Shown: positions 1 to 9,993 of the stretch, piece by piece | How positions within the stretch are numbered: the first letter of the stretch is position 1 | Layout of the letters: each line of letters begins with the position of its first letter | DNA from: Collodictyon triciliatum | Taxonomy: Eukaryota; CRuMs | Direction: 5' to 3' | DNA length: 24,981 nt | Assembly (NCBI GenBank): GCA_043381765.1 | Contig: JBHJMP010000882.1 | Location: 1-24,981, forward strand | Made by a program: the position numbers and the translations under genes | The notes under the pieces: generated by a model | What the model was told of the DNA's origin: nothing | Database searches by the model: none | The model's input: only the letters and a program-made list of their open reading frames with translations

Positions 1-443
1 CCACCAAAGTAGTATTCCCATCCTCTTCCGCTCCCCTCTAAACATAATCAAGCCCGCTACTTTCCCTCTCCCAAGGACTTCACCACAAGTCCTATCCTGG
101 AAGGAATCTCTGGGCCTCTTATCAAGCCCCAGGGTCTTTACTTCCTTTCCTATTCCTCTTCATCCTCTTTCTCTTTTTTATCTTTTCCCCATCTCTACAC
201 TATTCTGATGGCACATCCGCCATCACTTTTCTTTTTAACTCGGAATACTTGCTTGGTGGTTGAAAAAAAGATTGTTGGCACGGGTGTCAACAGCCAGGTC
301 TACCGTAAATAAAATGACACATTTCTTTGATTTTTTATGCTTTATGATTAAAATCATATCGATCTGATTGTTAATTAAGAAGCATATGACCTGATCTTCG
401 GTGCTATATGTTTGACGTTAGTTTTAGGTATCAGGAACTCCTT
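1..443. other. Intergenic, no gene seen
   Basis: No convincing coding frame on either strand. The first 240 bases are pyrimidine-rich on the plus strand. An AATAAA at about 308-313 could be the poly(A) signal of a plus-strand gene lying left of the window, but nothing else supports that. The minus-strand receptor gene ends at 444, so the right part is its 3' flank. Confidence 0.5.
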
Positions 444-3400
444 TTACATTTCTATGTCACGGCGAAGTTTTCTGTCTGTTCTGCTTTTTAGAATGTAAAG
501 CTGGAAGAAAATCTCAGTGAACGCGCCATATATCAAACTAAAGATCAATAAAATTTTGCCCAAGAAGATTCTCAGAAGATAAGGCCCAGCCTTGGACAAA
601 AATATAACTCCGATAGCCCCATTCATCAAAATTATCAAAACAACCATTAAAAGTTGGACAGTTGAATTCAAATTGTTATATCGAAACAAAAGACTAAGCA
701 TGAACGTGAAGTAGAGAACTATCAATGATTGTAACTGCGACTTTTGTAGAGTTTTAGATATAAATGGATTAAAGTAAACAGTCGAAGCTATCATTATGAA
801 TAACAACCATAGTCCAAAGTAAATTTGTAATGAAGCGGAAAAAAATGCACCAATCATTACGATAACTAATCTCTGTATCATGATAACAACCTCCCAATAC
901 AGACATTGCTGGGTATATCCATCAACCAAGAACCTTAAAAAAATATAACTGTTTGAATTTGGTTCCCTTAGACTGCTTCCTTTTTTAATTATCACGAACA
1001 GTATGATTAAGGGTCCACCCATGCAATAGCATACCAAGAAAACCAACGATACATTTCTCCAAACCATATACGTTTCATCGTTGCACATGATAGACATATC
1101 TGCCTTAAGGTAACTTTGATTCCCAAGATTTTCACATGGAAATATTTCAGAGATACTAGATGTGACTGAAGGATGAACAAAAAATAGAATCACTAGCGTG
1201 GAATAAACTATTTCTTGTCGGAATTTAGAGAATGTGGTATCCTGCGAAAGACCTCTGATCATTAAGATGCTATTTTTCATCAGGATAATAAGTATCACCA
1301 GAATTGTTAGTATTATGGGCATTAAAATTGAATACATAATTCTTTCATACACGGTCATATTATATTGACATTCCATTGGTAAACTCTCCAACGATAGCGA
1401 GAAAGAAAACAAGGCTGGTATTTTCATCGCTGAAATGATACTTTGACTCCAATTTACATCAAAATTAGCCAAATATGACAAAATTTGGAAGTGCGTAAGT
1501 AGAGATTTGAGAAGTTGAATTTTTTCTGCCTTTGGCTTCCTCGAATGTTTTATCATATAAAAAACAAACGTGAGTGGAATTGAAATGCTCAGAAAAACCA
1601 GGAACTCATTTGCTCCCTTGGACAAGCATTCAATACACATGGTCCCAGTTTTTCCGTATCCCTCCTCGCAAATACTGCATAATGCACCCGTGTATCCTTT
1701 AGCACAAGTATTGTTTCCACCAGAGCAAGACTGCTCATTCAAACATTTGTGTGCCACATACTTTCCATCAATATCTGGAGCTTGCCAATATCCTTTGGCG
1801 ACAATCACGCGACTACTTCCGTCACACACAAATCCTATTGGGCAATCTTCACATCGTTTGCTCTCATAATCCATGTATGTTGATGAGAAACATTTGCAAT
1901 CATCAAAAGAAGTTGACCCCAATAAATTGGTGTATGAATTAAAAGGGCAGTCCTTGCATGAATCTTGCCCAATTACTTCTTTGTAACTACCTGGAGAGCA
2001 CATGTAGCATTCTCCTTGTTTTTCATACCATCCAGCCCTACATTCGCACATGGAATTGGTCAGGTTAAAGCCTGTTTTACAAATGCAATCATTGAAGCTT
2101 TTAGATTCATTGCTTTGAGTAGTGAATTTGTTTGGACAAGGAAGGCAGAAATTAGTGCTGTTTTCTGACTTGTATGAACCAATCCTGCAAACGACACATT
2201 TATTACCATCTTCGAATTTCCCCGGAGGACAGACACAGTTACCTTCAAAATATGTGTAAGATTCCATGCAGATGCAATCTTTTACATTTGTTGATCCTTC
2301 GCTTACTGTGGTCGAGCGTGTTGGACATGAATTACATGATGGACTTCTCTCTGAACTGTAGGTACCTCTTGGGCAAAGGAGACACGAAAATTCATTGAAT
2401 GTGCCAGTTTTATTGTTAAAGGTTCCAGCAGGGCACGAATTGCACTCACTTTTTTGTAAATTTGAATAGGTTCCTCTAGGGCATTCGACGCATGATAAGC
2501 TGCTGTTGGCACCAAACCTTGGATTGTATGATCCATCGATGCACTTCTTGCATGTAGTTTGCCCCTCAGCGTCAGAAAATGTACCTGATTCACATGGAGA
2601 GCAAACAATAGATTCTGGATCAGAAGAAAAGCTTCCTAATGGACATTTTTTACAGTCAGTGACACTTGTAGATGCAGACTTTGTATTGTTTGTTCCTGCT
2701 GGGCAGGGATGACAGGCTGTTTCCTTTGATATATTAGAATAAGTTCCTGGTTGGCAAGGTGAACAGAAAGTTCCTCCTTTGATATGGTTGAAAAACCCAG
2801 CTGGGCAATCAAAGCAATCTGGTTGTCCCATCAAATTATTGTAAGTTCCAGGTTCACAGCTTTTGCATTCACTTTGACCAGTCATATTGCTGTATTTACC
2901 TTCCGGGCATGAAATACAACTTGATTTTCCTGTTGACGGATTGAAAGTTCCTGTTGCGCATGGTAAGCACGATGATTGGCCACTAGTAGGGTTGAAAGTT
3001 CCTGTTGCGCATGGAAAGCACGAAGATTGGCCACTAGTAGGGTTGAAAGTTCCTAATTCACATTGAATACATGATTTTATGCTTGTAGATCCTTGGGATG
3101 GATTATATGTCCCAGTAGGACAGAGCAGGCACGAAGATTGCCCATTTGATGGATTATATGTTCCAGCTGGACATATCACACATATGTTTGAAGTTATGTT
3201 GTAAAAATAACCAGCTGCGCAGAGTCCCCAAATATTGATCGTCCTATCGTCACTTCCAGATACAATTTTTGATCCATCTGGTGTGATAACAATACTTTGA
3301 ACGTCGTCTGTGTGACCTGTTAATGAACGAATCAGTGTTCCATCAAAAATGTTCCAAATTTTGATTGTCCTATCGTCACTTCCAGATACGATTTTTGACC

Positions 3401-5146
3401 CATCTGGTGTAATAGCAATAGTTTGAACGTCGTCTGTGTGACCTGTTAATGAACGAATCAATGTTCCATCAAAAATATTCCAAATTCTGATTGTTCTGTC
3501 GTCACCTCCTGAGAGAATTTTCGAACCATCAGGAGTGACAGCTAAACACATAATATCATCTGTGTGTCCATTAAGAGTACGGATTAACTTTCCATCATCC
3601 AAATTCCAAATCATTATTGTTTTGTCATCACCACCAGATATTATATTAGTGCCATCTGGGGTGATAGTTACACTTCGAACATAGTCGCTGTGGCCATTTA
3701 AGCTTTGAATCAATCTTCCATCTGAAAGATTCCAAACTTTGACCGTGGTATCATAACTTCCAGATACGATAGTTGAGCCATCAGGAGTAACAGCCACACT
3801 GCGGACGAAGTTTGTATGTCCAGTTAGAACTCTAATCAAAGACCCATTGTGGAAATTCCAGATAATTATAGTTCTATCAACACTTCCTGAGACTATTTTT
3901 GAACCGTCTGGTGTGACTTTCACACTGTAAACTTCATCTAAATGACCGATCAATGTAGAATATAAGCTTCCATCGTTGATATTCCATATTTTGATTGTCT
4001 TATCGGCACTACCAGACAATATTTTTGATCCATCAGGTGTAACTTCAACACTCTGGACGTCATCCGTGTGGTTGCTTATAGTACGAATAAGGGAACCATC
4101 AGAGAGATTCCATATCATGATTGTTTTGTCCTCACTTCCGGACATAATTTTCGAATTGTCATGGGTAAGAACTGCACAGGTTACCTCTTCTGCGTGCCCG
4201 CTCAACGTTCGAATGAGATTACCGTCAGAAAGATTCCATATCATTAATGATTTATCCTCACTCCCAGAAATGATGTTCATATTATCGGAGGTGATAACGA
4301 CACTACGAACTGCGCGGGTGTGAGCTGTTAATGTCCGAATCAATGTTTTTTCAGATAAACTCCATATAAGAATCATATTATCGCTGCTTCCTGAGACAAT
4401 TTTTGAACCGTCATTAGTAACTGCAACACTGTGAACTTCGCCCATATGCCCAAATAAGGTGTGAATCAATGTTCCATCCTTGGCATTCCAAATTTTTATA
4501 GTTTGGTCTCCACTTCCAGATATTACCATCAAACTATCAAGAGTCATCGCAACGCAACGAACAACGCTGGCATGTCCAGTGAATGTCCGAATCACTGTCC
4601 CGTTGTATGTGCTCCAGATTTTTACTGTCTTATCGTAGCTTCCAGATGTTATCATGGAGCTATCGGATGAAATAGACAGGCTGCAGATACCATCGAAATG
4701 TCCGGTCAAATTATGGATCAAACTTCCATCGAAAGCATTCCATATTTTTAATGTCACATCTTTACCTCCAGAAATAATTCTTGAGCCATCAGGAGTAACA
4801 GATACACAATAAACATCATCCATGTGTCCTGTAATGGTACGGACCAGAGTTCCGTCAGAATGACTCCAGATTTTAATTGTATTGTCGCCACTTGCAGATA
4901 TGATTTTTGAACTGTCAGGATTAAGTGCAAGACTGTTCACGACACCAGAGTGACCACTCAATGTTCTAATCAAGTATTCTTGTCCCAGAACAGCGATTAT
5001 CCCGTAATATAATCCTAGTACTGAAAAAAATTAAAATTAAGAAAGTAACGATAACATAGGTAACTGCCAATAATACCTAAAATTAGATTAATCGAGGCAG
5101 AAAATCCTATGGGTGCTGACATTCTAATGATTGAGCATTTTTTCAT
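444..5146 (-). CDS. Secreted-type WD40 / ephrin-receptor-like Cys-rich / polytopic membrane protein
   Basis: Two exons, 5146-5077 and 5020-444, joined across a 56-base intron (5021-5076; donor GTATTA, acceptor TTTTTTTCAG, phase 1), give 1548 residues. Exon 1 plus the start of exon 2 encode a signal peptide (start MKKCSIIRM, hydrophobic core about residues 19-35, likely cleavage before QEYLIRT). Residues about 41-625 are 14 WD40 units of 42 residues, enough for two seven-bladed propellers. Residues about 625-1157 are repeated Cys-rich units of the form CxxCPAGTYNPxxGQSSC (ephrin-receptor-like GCC2/GCC3 type) with many N-x-S/T sequons. About 1158-1548 holds roughly eight or nine membrane helices with a short basic tail. 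Known: GCC2/GCC3 repeats are extracellular in receptors. Inferred: the propellers are extracellular or lumenal, making this a large sensor or adhesion receptor. The ligand is unknown. The long exon could be read as starting at a TTG at 4973; the spliced ATG start is better because it supplies the signal peptide. Confidence 0.88.
2941..3054 (-). repeat. 51-bp tandem repeat in the Cys-rich region
   Basis: Two complete 51-base units (2941-2991 and 2992-3042) differ at only two bases and are followed by a partial third. Each encodes a 17-residue Cys-rich unit with the core GTFNPTSGQSSC. This is a second local, recent in-frame expansion within the same gene. Confidence 0.85.
3225..4973 (-). repeat. 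126-bp coding tandem repeat (14 WD40 blades)
   Basis: Fourteen consecutive 126-base units each encode a 42-residue blade running from L-I-R-T-L-x-G-H to I-W-N-x-x-D-G. The pattern TPDGSKIVSGSDDxTIKIW recurs. The three units nearest the Cys-rich region are most alike. The last two differ at about 9 of 126 bases in my hand alignment, so the array grew by recent unit duplication at its 3' end. There are no indels that break the 42-residue register. Confidence 0.9.
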
Positions 5147-6940
5147 AAGTTTCTGATATGTTTTGAATATATACGGTTTAAGAGAAGTGATTCGAGTTCT
5201 TTTGTCTCTAATATCATCTGCAAATTCATAATGTCCAAGTTTATTATTTTCAATAAAGTATTGACATTTTTTTAATTCTTATAAAACTAATTTTAAAACC
5301 AAAAAATAGCAATTTACAAAATTATTTTAGTTTGATTTCATCCTTTTAATTTTTCTTTAGATTTTTGGTTCGGTCATTTCGACTTATTGAGACAGAGATT
5401 AAGATTTAGATTCAGATATTTGTGAAGAAATTGATAAAGATCCAAAAAAAAAAGGTTGATTATCATAGTTTATATCAAAATTCTTTCAGTAAAAAATATC
5501 TTCAAATTTTTTTTATTCTTCGTTTCAATTTTGTGCAGGATGTTGTTCAAGCATATATAAATCGTTTCATACAAAATATATTCGCATTAAGAATTTTGTA
5601 ACATAAAAATATCGAGTTTTATAGTTAAATAAATCAAAAATGATGAAATGGCAGTCGCATCTATTTGAAATTAGTAAATCTGATGTACAGAATTTATAAT
5701 TAAATTAAACTCATTTTATTCCTGGAATATTTCACATATCGCCCGTAAAAAATTGAGTACAGAAGTTTAATTATGTTTTACCATAGTATCCTCAGCTTAT
5801 CTCATACTTGGGTTATAGTTGAGTTATCCAAGGCATAATTTCCGACTTTTTTTCCCTTTATTCGGAGGTATTATTTCCGACTTAATTTTGATGATTTATG
5901 TGAAAGTTAAATAAACTTTTAAAATGAATAATATTTTGTAACAGGGTCTGTGTTGATTTACATTATAGAAGCCTTTGAGAAATTTTTCAACTTTCAATTT
6001 ATTACCGTGCTACGTGTCTACGATAGAGTGTAACCTGTAAATGAAATAGAGAAACATGCCAGTCAAGTGTACTCCTTGGGTGTTTAAATAATATCTCAGT
6101 ATTATTTTATATATGTTTATGTTGTGCAATGCATGAGACTTACGCGTTATTCTTTCAATAATTTTTGATTTCTAAATGGATCCGATTTGTAGCAGGACGC
6201 TACATAAGACGTCATTTAATGACTCATATTTTTGAGGTAAAAAGAATTTTTCATGTATATTTTGCTCGTAAGTAGATAAAAAAAACATGATAACTGAGAT
6301 TAGATGGTTGGGTATAAAAAAATATGTCTTCGACATGGCCTAGGATATAGAAATAAATCTGCAGGGTCATTCATGAATTCAATATTGTTAGACAGAATGA
6401 ATTTACTTTACAAACTCTCTAAGACTATATTTTGATACAAAGAAATGGAAATGATGTGACATATGCACCAGTAACTCTCATCTAATTACTTTATTTTTTC
6501 TTATCTGTCAACCCTGAACTTTGCTGAATTACATATCGACATGGAGAGCTAAAAGAAAAATATGTCGAATGTATAAAAGCTCAGTTATTTGACCACGATG
6601 TGATGGATCTGAACTCTGCTGAAACTTTGTCGTTTTCAAAAGAATAATGACTAACAAATGTGTTTGTTATTTTGCCTAGATCGTTCTGCTTTGTCCTAGC
6701 TAGTGCACCCAGATCGTGCTGACCTTAATATCAAACTCATTCCCTGATGAGACTAACCCGCACTGGTCCCAGATCGCAATTAAAGCTCTCGACATTGTGT
6801 TTCGGACACAAAATAATCCTCCAGCCCACTAAAAAAAATAAACAAAAATGAATTAAAAAAAAAAGGTGGGAGGGCCACCCGACAGAAAAGCTTCAGTTCC
6901 AGTACGCCACTTTTCGGCTACTTTTAATATTTATTTTAAG
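5147..6940. other. Long AT-rich intergenic region
   Basis: About 1.8 kb upstream of the receptor gene with frequent stops in all frames, many A/T runs and no coding frame I can support. It presumably contains the receptor promoter near 5150-5300. It also holds one copy of a dispersed 37-base repeat (5506-5542). No RNA gene was recognised. Confidence 0.55.
5506..5542. repeat. Dispersed 37-bp repeat, copy 1
   Basis: Matches 7640-7676 at 36 of 37 bases in the same orientation; the only difference is at 5522. On the plus strand it reads as a T tract followed by ATTCTT, a pyrimidine-rich stretch and TTTTGTGCAGGATG, which resembles a 3' splice site. On the minus strand it reads as a 3' end with AATAAA. 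No coding sequence like that upstream of copy 2 is seen beside this copy. Confidence 0.8.
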
Positions 6941-7189
6941 TCATATACCAAGGACACTTTGCTGGCCAATTAAAATGCTACAACGAGGGTCACCATTACT
7001 GTGACCCTTGAGACGAACACATACACCAGCCAGCCACCGGTAGGCAGGACACATTAGTTGCTTCAATTCGGAGTTTGTGCATTTTTTTCTGCTTTTTTTT
7101 TTTATCTCTTGATCTGTTTCAGTCAAACAACCACCAGCGAAAAACATCGGAAGAGCCGCACAAAACCAAAACACAAGTGGCATTTGCAT
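6941..7189 (-). CDS. Possible small secreted Cys-containing protein
   Basis: An ATG at 7189 opens an 82-residue frame. It starts MQMPLVFWFCAALPMFFAGG, which looks like a signal peptide with a small-residue cleavage site, followed by a Lys-rich stretch (an A tract in the DNA) and five cysteines. I do not recognise it. A competing plus-strand splice acceptor (TTTCAG at about 7117-7122) crosses the same DNA, so this could equally be non-coding or part of a plus-strand exon. The frame is short and the evidence is only the signal-like start. Confidence 0.28.
   Translation of the reverse strand: MQMPLVFWFCAALPMFFAGGCLTETDQEIKKKSRKKCTNSELKQLMCPAYRWLAGVCVRLKGHSNGDPRCSILIGQQSVLGI
6986..7008. repeat. 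Perfect 8-bp hairpin
   Basis: AGGGTCAC (6986-6993) is followed by a 7-base loop and its exact reverse complement GTGACCCT (7001-7008), extendable by one G-T and one C-G pair. It lies inside the doubtful small frame 6941-7189. No function is evident. Confidence 0.6.
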
Positions 7190-7260
7190 CGGGAATTCTC
7201 CGTCTAGTTTGGTATCCTTTGAATTAATGCCTATATTTGGATTTCAGGGGAATAAGACTG

Positions 7261-7483
7261 CTATTGTATTGTTCTGAGGTGAGCTATTTTGACGTGATTA
7301 TATGTACCATCAATCCACCGTCTGTGCGTACCATAAAAGTATTCATACATATTTGCTTCGTTGCATCTATACAATATAATATAGTCATCATGAAATGCCT
7401 TTAAATCCCCATACAATCTTTTTTTTATCTCTACAATTACATTTTCGAATACGATATCTAGTCCAGATATAAACATATCCAAT
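7261..7483 (-). CDS. Unrecognised coding exon (partial gene)
   Basis: A good acceptor (TTTCTCTAACAG, last base 7484) precedes an open frame that runs to TAG at 7261 and gives 73 residues plus one carried base. Codons look protein-like and the product includes IVEIKKRLYGDLKAF and a C-terminal part with HRRWIDGTYNHVKIAHL. I do not recognise the family. No upstream exon or start was established; an in-frame TGA lies just upstream, so the exon cannot extend past the acceptor. It could be the last exon of a small gene starting between 7500 and 7690, or a relic. Confidence 0.35.
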
Positions 7484-7639
7484 CTGTTAGAGAAATGTGC
7501 CACCAGTCAGGGGTTGCAAAAGTAATGGAGTGGTGGAATAAAATTGAACGAAAAAAAAAATCTTCCAGCCGGATTGATAGTTAGCAACATTTTTAATAAA
7601 TAGCGATGAGGAGAACCAAATCGAATATAGATTATAAAT

Positions 7640-7676
7640 ATTTTTTTTATTCTTCCTTTCAATTTTGTGCAGGATG
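7640..7676. repeat. Dispersed 37-bp repeat, copy 2
   Basis: 36 of 37 bases match 5506-5542. It lies 24 bases beyond the stop codon of the minus-strand exon 7700-7910, so in that orientation it is 3' untranslated sequence. It contains AATAAA, a plausible poly(A) signal for that gene. Confidence 0.8.
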
Positions 7677-7699
7677 GTGGGGATGTTGGCTTTGGTTCG

Positions 7700-7910
7700 C
7701 TAGTAATCGTTTGCATGGGCGCTACTTGTTGGCCGGGTGGCGGAGAAGTAGTCTGTAATCAGGAATTGCATCCTGCGGTTTGGCCTGTAGCCTGGGTCTT
7801 GTGCTTGCATGAGAGATACAAATCGAAGTTTAATATCCTTCTCAGCTTCTTTCCACACGTCTCTTCTCACAGGGTCGGAGTAGTAGAGAACATGCAGGTG
7901 GCGAAGGAAG
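7700..7910 (-). CDS. Terminal coding exon of an unrecognised gene
   Basis: An acceptor (CTTTCCTCAACAG, last base 7911) opens a 70-codon frame ending in TAG at 7700. The product is charged and soluble, with LRHLHVLYYSDPVRRDVW near its start and a polar tail. Codon usage is convincing. A possible upstream exon ends at 7985 before GTATGTGAAG. With a 74-base intron the phase fits (two bases, then one), and that exon is open back to 8070 but has no ATG, so at least one further exon would be needed. I do not recognise the family. The dispersed 37-base repeat and an AATAAA follow directly downstream. Confidence 0.5.
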
Positions 7911-8452
7911 CTGTTGAGGAAAGAGATTTGTATGATGTCATTTGCATGCTTTTCTTTTTTTCTTTTTTTTTTTACTTCACATACGGTAACAAAGTGTTCC
8001 CCAGAAAGAGAAAGGAACCGGAGAAACAAGACGGCCGGGATGAGTGTGCTACGGAAGAAGTATATACGAGCTAAATCTAGACAGCCAATACATTTCCGAC
8101 AGGGTTGTGGGCGTGCGTATGCGCTAGGCGATGCTTAAAAATGGCGAGTATGACACAGGGTATAGAGGGAGAAAACAGATGGGGCTCTGAAAAAGAGGCG
8201 CCACGCCGACAGAGAAACTCGTAATCAAGGGACCTCAGCCAGATGAGACGAGTTTTTTTTTTTTGATTGACGATTCTTTTCAGGTGTTGTTTACGTGGTT
8301 TAATTGCTTGCCTGACAGACAAGAGTATTTTTCTATAGGGTAACTAATGCAGAACGGCGTTGGCCCAACGGCTGAGGGGTAGGTGGATGCGAGTGGCCTG
8401 GACGTCTCCGCCACGTTCGACTCCAGGCAGCAAGTCGCAAAGTACAGGGGAC
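7911..8452. other. Region between minus-strand genes
   Basis: 7911-8345 holds the presumed 5' part and promoter of the exon at 7700-7910. Open minus-strand frames exist, but I could not find a start. From about 8345 base composition rises sharply in G+C, and 8345-8452 is the 3' flank of the oxidoreductase gene. A stretch at 8359-8430 resembles tRNA A and B boxes, but no cloverleaf forms. Confidence 0.4.
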
Positions 8453-9472
8453 CTAGGCAAGGATGACAGCCTTGCCGGTGTTTGCACCGACAAAGAGACC
8501 CAGGAAGGCCTCGGGCACCTTATCGAGCCCATTATAGATGGTCTCACGGGACTTGAGCGAGCCTTCCTTGACCCACTTAGCCAGCTGCGGGACGGCGTCC
8601 GGGTACTTGTGCATGATGTCAGCCACAATGAAGCCCTGGAAGATGAGGCGCTTGGTGACGATGTAGAAGAGGTTCTTGACTCCGTAGCGGTCCTTCTCGG
8701 GCGTGTCGTACTGGGAAATCGATCCGCATGCAATGACCCGGCCGTTCAGCTTCATATGCCCGAGCGTCTGGTCGAGCGTCTCGCCGCCCACATTGTCGAA
8801 GTAGATGTCCACGCCTCCAGGGACGCTGCTGGCCAGGAATGCATCGGCCGAGGTTGTCTTGTAGTTGTACGCCCCGTCAAACTTGAGCTCGTCAAGCAGC
8901 CAGCGCACCTTCTCGTCTGTCCCGGCCGAGCCGTAGACCTTGAGGCCCAGAATCTTTGCAATCTGCCCAACAACAGAGCCCACAGCTCCTGCGGCCCCGC
9001 TCACAAACAGAGTCTCGCCTGCGACGGGCTTGCCGATTTCCAGTAGCGGGAGATAAGCAGACAGCCCAGTCAGGCCAAGAATGCCGATGTAGTAGTGCTC
9101 GGGGAAGCCGGTTTCGGCAGTGGGTGGCAAGACTTTAAGGCCTTGGGCCGGCAGGATTTGGCGCAGCTGATACGCGGCAAAGCCTTGCACGAGGTCGCCT
9201 GCTTTGACAGAGGCGTCGTTGGACTCGACAATGCGGAGAACTGCGCCGCCCGACAAGGGCTCGTTGATTTGGAAGGGGCCGATGAAGTAGCCTTTGGTGT
9301 CGTTCATGCGGCCGCGCATGTATGGGTCCACAGAGACGGCGACAAGCTCGGCAAGGACGCTGCCTGCTGGGACTGGGCTGGCTGGCTCGGGCACTGTGCC
9401 GATGCGGAAGTTGTCTGCGCTCATGTGTGGGCTTGGGCGGCTTTGCAGAAGGACGGCTGTGTTTGTGCTCAT
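8453..9472 (-). CDS. NADP-dependent medium-chain oxidoreductase (prostaglandin/alkenal reductase type)
   Basis: An intronless 339-residue frame from an ATG at 9472 has the length and motifs of the zinc-independent MDR family that reduces alpha,beta-unsaturated carbonyls with NADPH (leukotriene B4 dehydrogenase, prostaglandin reductase, alkenal reductase). Visible signatures: SVDPYMRGRM near residue 50; the Rossmann glycine motif SGAAGAVGSVVGQ at about 154-166; an NYKT segment; GGVDIYFDNVGGE at about 219-231; GRVIACGSISQYD in the following strand-turn. There is no targeting peptide, so it is probably cytosolic. The gene is much richer in G+C than everything around it, with G/C-ending codons, and lacks introns whereas its neighbours are split. 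This suggests horizontal acquisition or a different compositional history. A 228-codon frame antisense to it (8360-9046) is a shadow of this composition. It diverges from the plus-strand gene at 9994. Confidence 0.93.
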   Translation of the reverse strand: MSTNTAVLLQSRPSPHMSADNFRIGTVPEPASPVPAGSVLAELVAVSVDPYMRGRMNDTKGYFIGPFQINEPLSGGAVLRIVESNDASVKAGDLVQGFAAYQLRQILPAQGLKVLPPTAETGFPEHYYIGILGLTGLSAYLPLLEIGKPVAGETLFVSGAAGAVGSVVGQIAKILGLKVYGSAGTDEKVRWLLDELKFDGAYNYKTTSADAFLASSVPGGVDIYFDNVGGETLDQTLGHMKLNGRVIACGSISQYDTPEKDRYGVKNLFYIVTKRLIFQGFIVADIMHKYPDAVPQLAKWVKEGSLKSRETIYNGLDKVPEAFLGLFVGANTGKAVILA

Positions 9473-9993
9473 CGTGGCTCGAGTCTTGTTGGGTGTGGTG
9501 GCTGGTGTTGTGATGAGTGCATGTGAGTTTCGTAGGGTTTGCTATTGCTGTTGGATTACCTTCGGGCTGTGCTTCTTGGGTCTGGGCTCGTAGGCCGGGC
9601 TTGGGTGAGGTGTTGAGATACAGATTTCAGGATTTGATATCATGACACAAGCTCGTTTCTCCAGTTTTTTTTCGCTTATTATATATCGGTTTGATACTGG
9701 CTGTGTCGGTGGGTTGTGCCGTCTTTGGGTGGTGGCTGCGGAGTAGAAGGTTCTCAAAGATGGGCTCTTTCCATAATAGATAGTACCGTAATACAATTCC
9801 GATTAAGGAGCAGAGGAATTCTAGAGACAGAAAATAGCTCAATCCTCTTTGGGAGCATCTATCAATCTATTACCTAGTATATTATCCAATTCTGGACTTT
9901 ATGTTTATGAAATTAATTGTTGCTCTTTGAAACCCAGCAAGCACCTGGGCAGCGAAAGCAAGAGCCGTCGTACGCAGGCCTACACATGCTATC
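9473..9993. promoter_or_regulatory. Divergent intergenic promoter region
   Basis: 521 bases separate the oxidoreductase start (minus) from the next gene's start (plus), so both promoters should lie here. The first 130 bases are G/T-rich and still compositionally like the oxidoreductase gene. After about 9620 the DNA becomes AT-rich. A TATA-like stretch (TTATTATATATCGG) sits near 9677-9690. No coding frame is supported. Confidence 0.35.

Noticed and set aside
7667-8074. 135-codon plus-strand frame
   Set aside because: It is antisense to the convincing minus-strand exon 7700-7910 and continues into a T-rich tract translated as Phe/Ser runs.
8359-8430. tRNA- or SINE-like A and B boxes (TTGGCCCAACGGCTGAGG and CGTTCGACTCC)
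   Set aside because: The would-be T stem has two mismatches and no 7-bp acceptor stem forms, so no tRNA fold is possible.
8360-9046. 228-codon plus-strand frame
   Set aside because: It is antisense to the well-supported oxidoreductase and arises from GC-rich codon composition.
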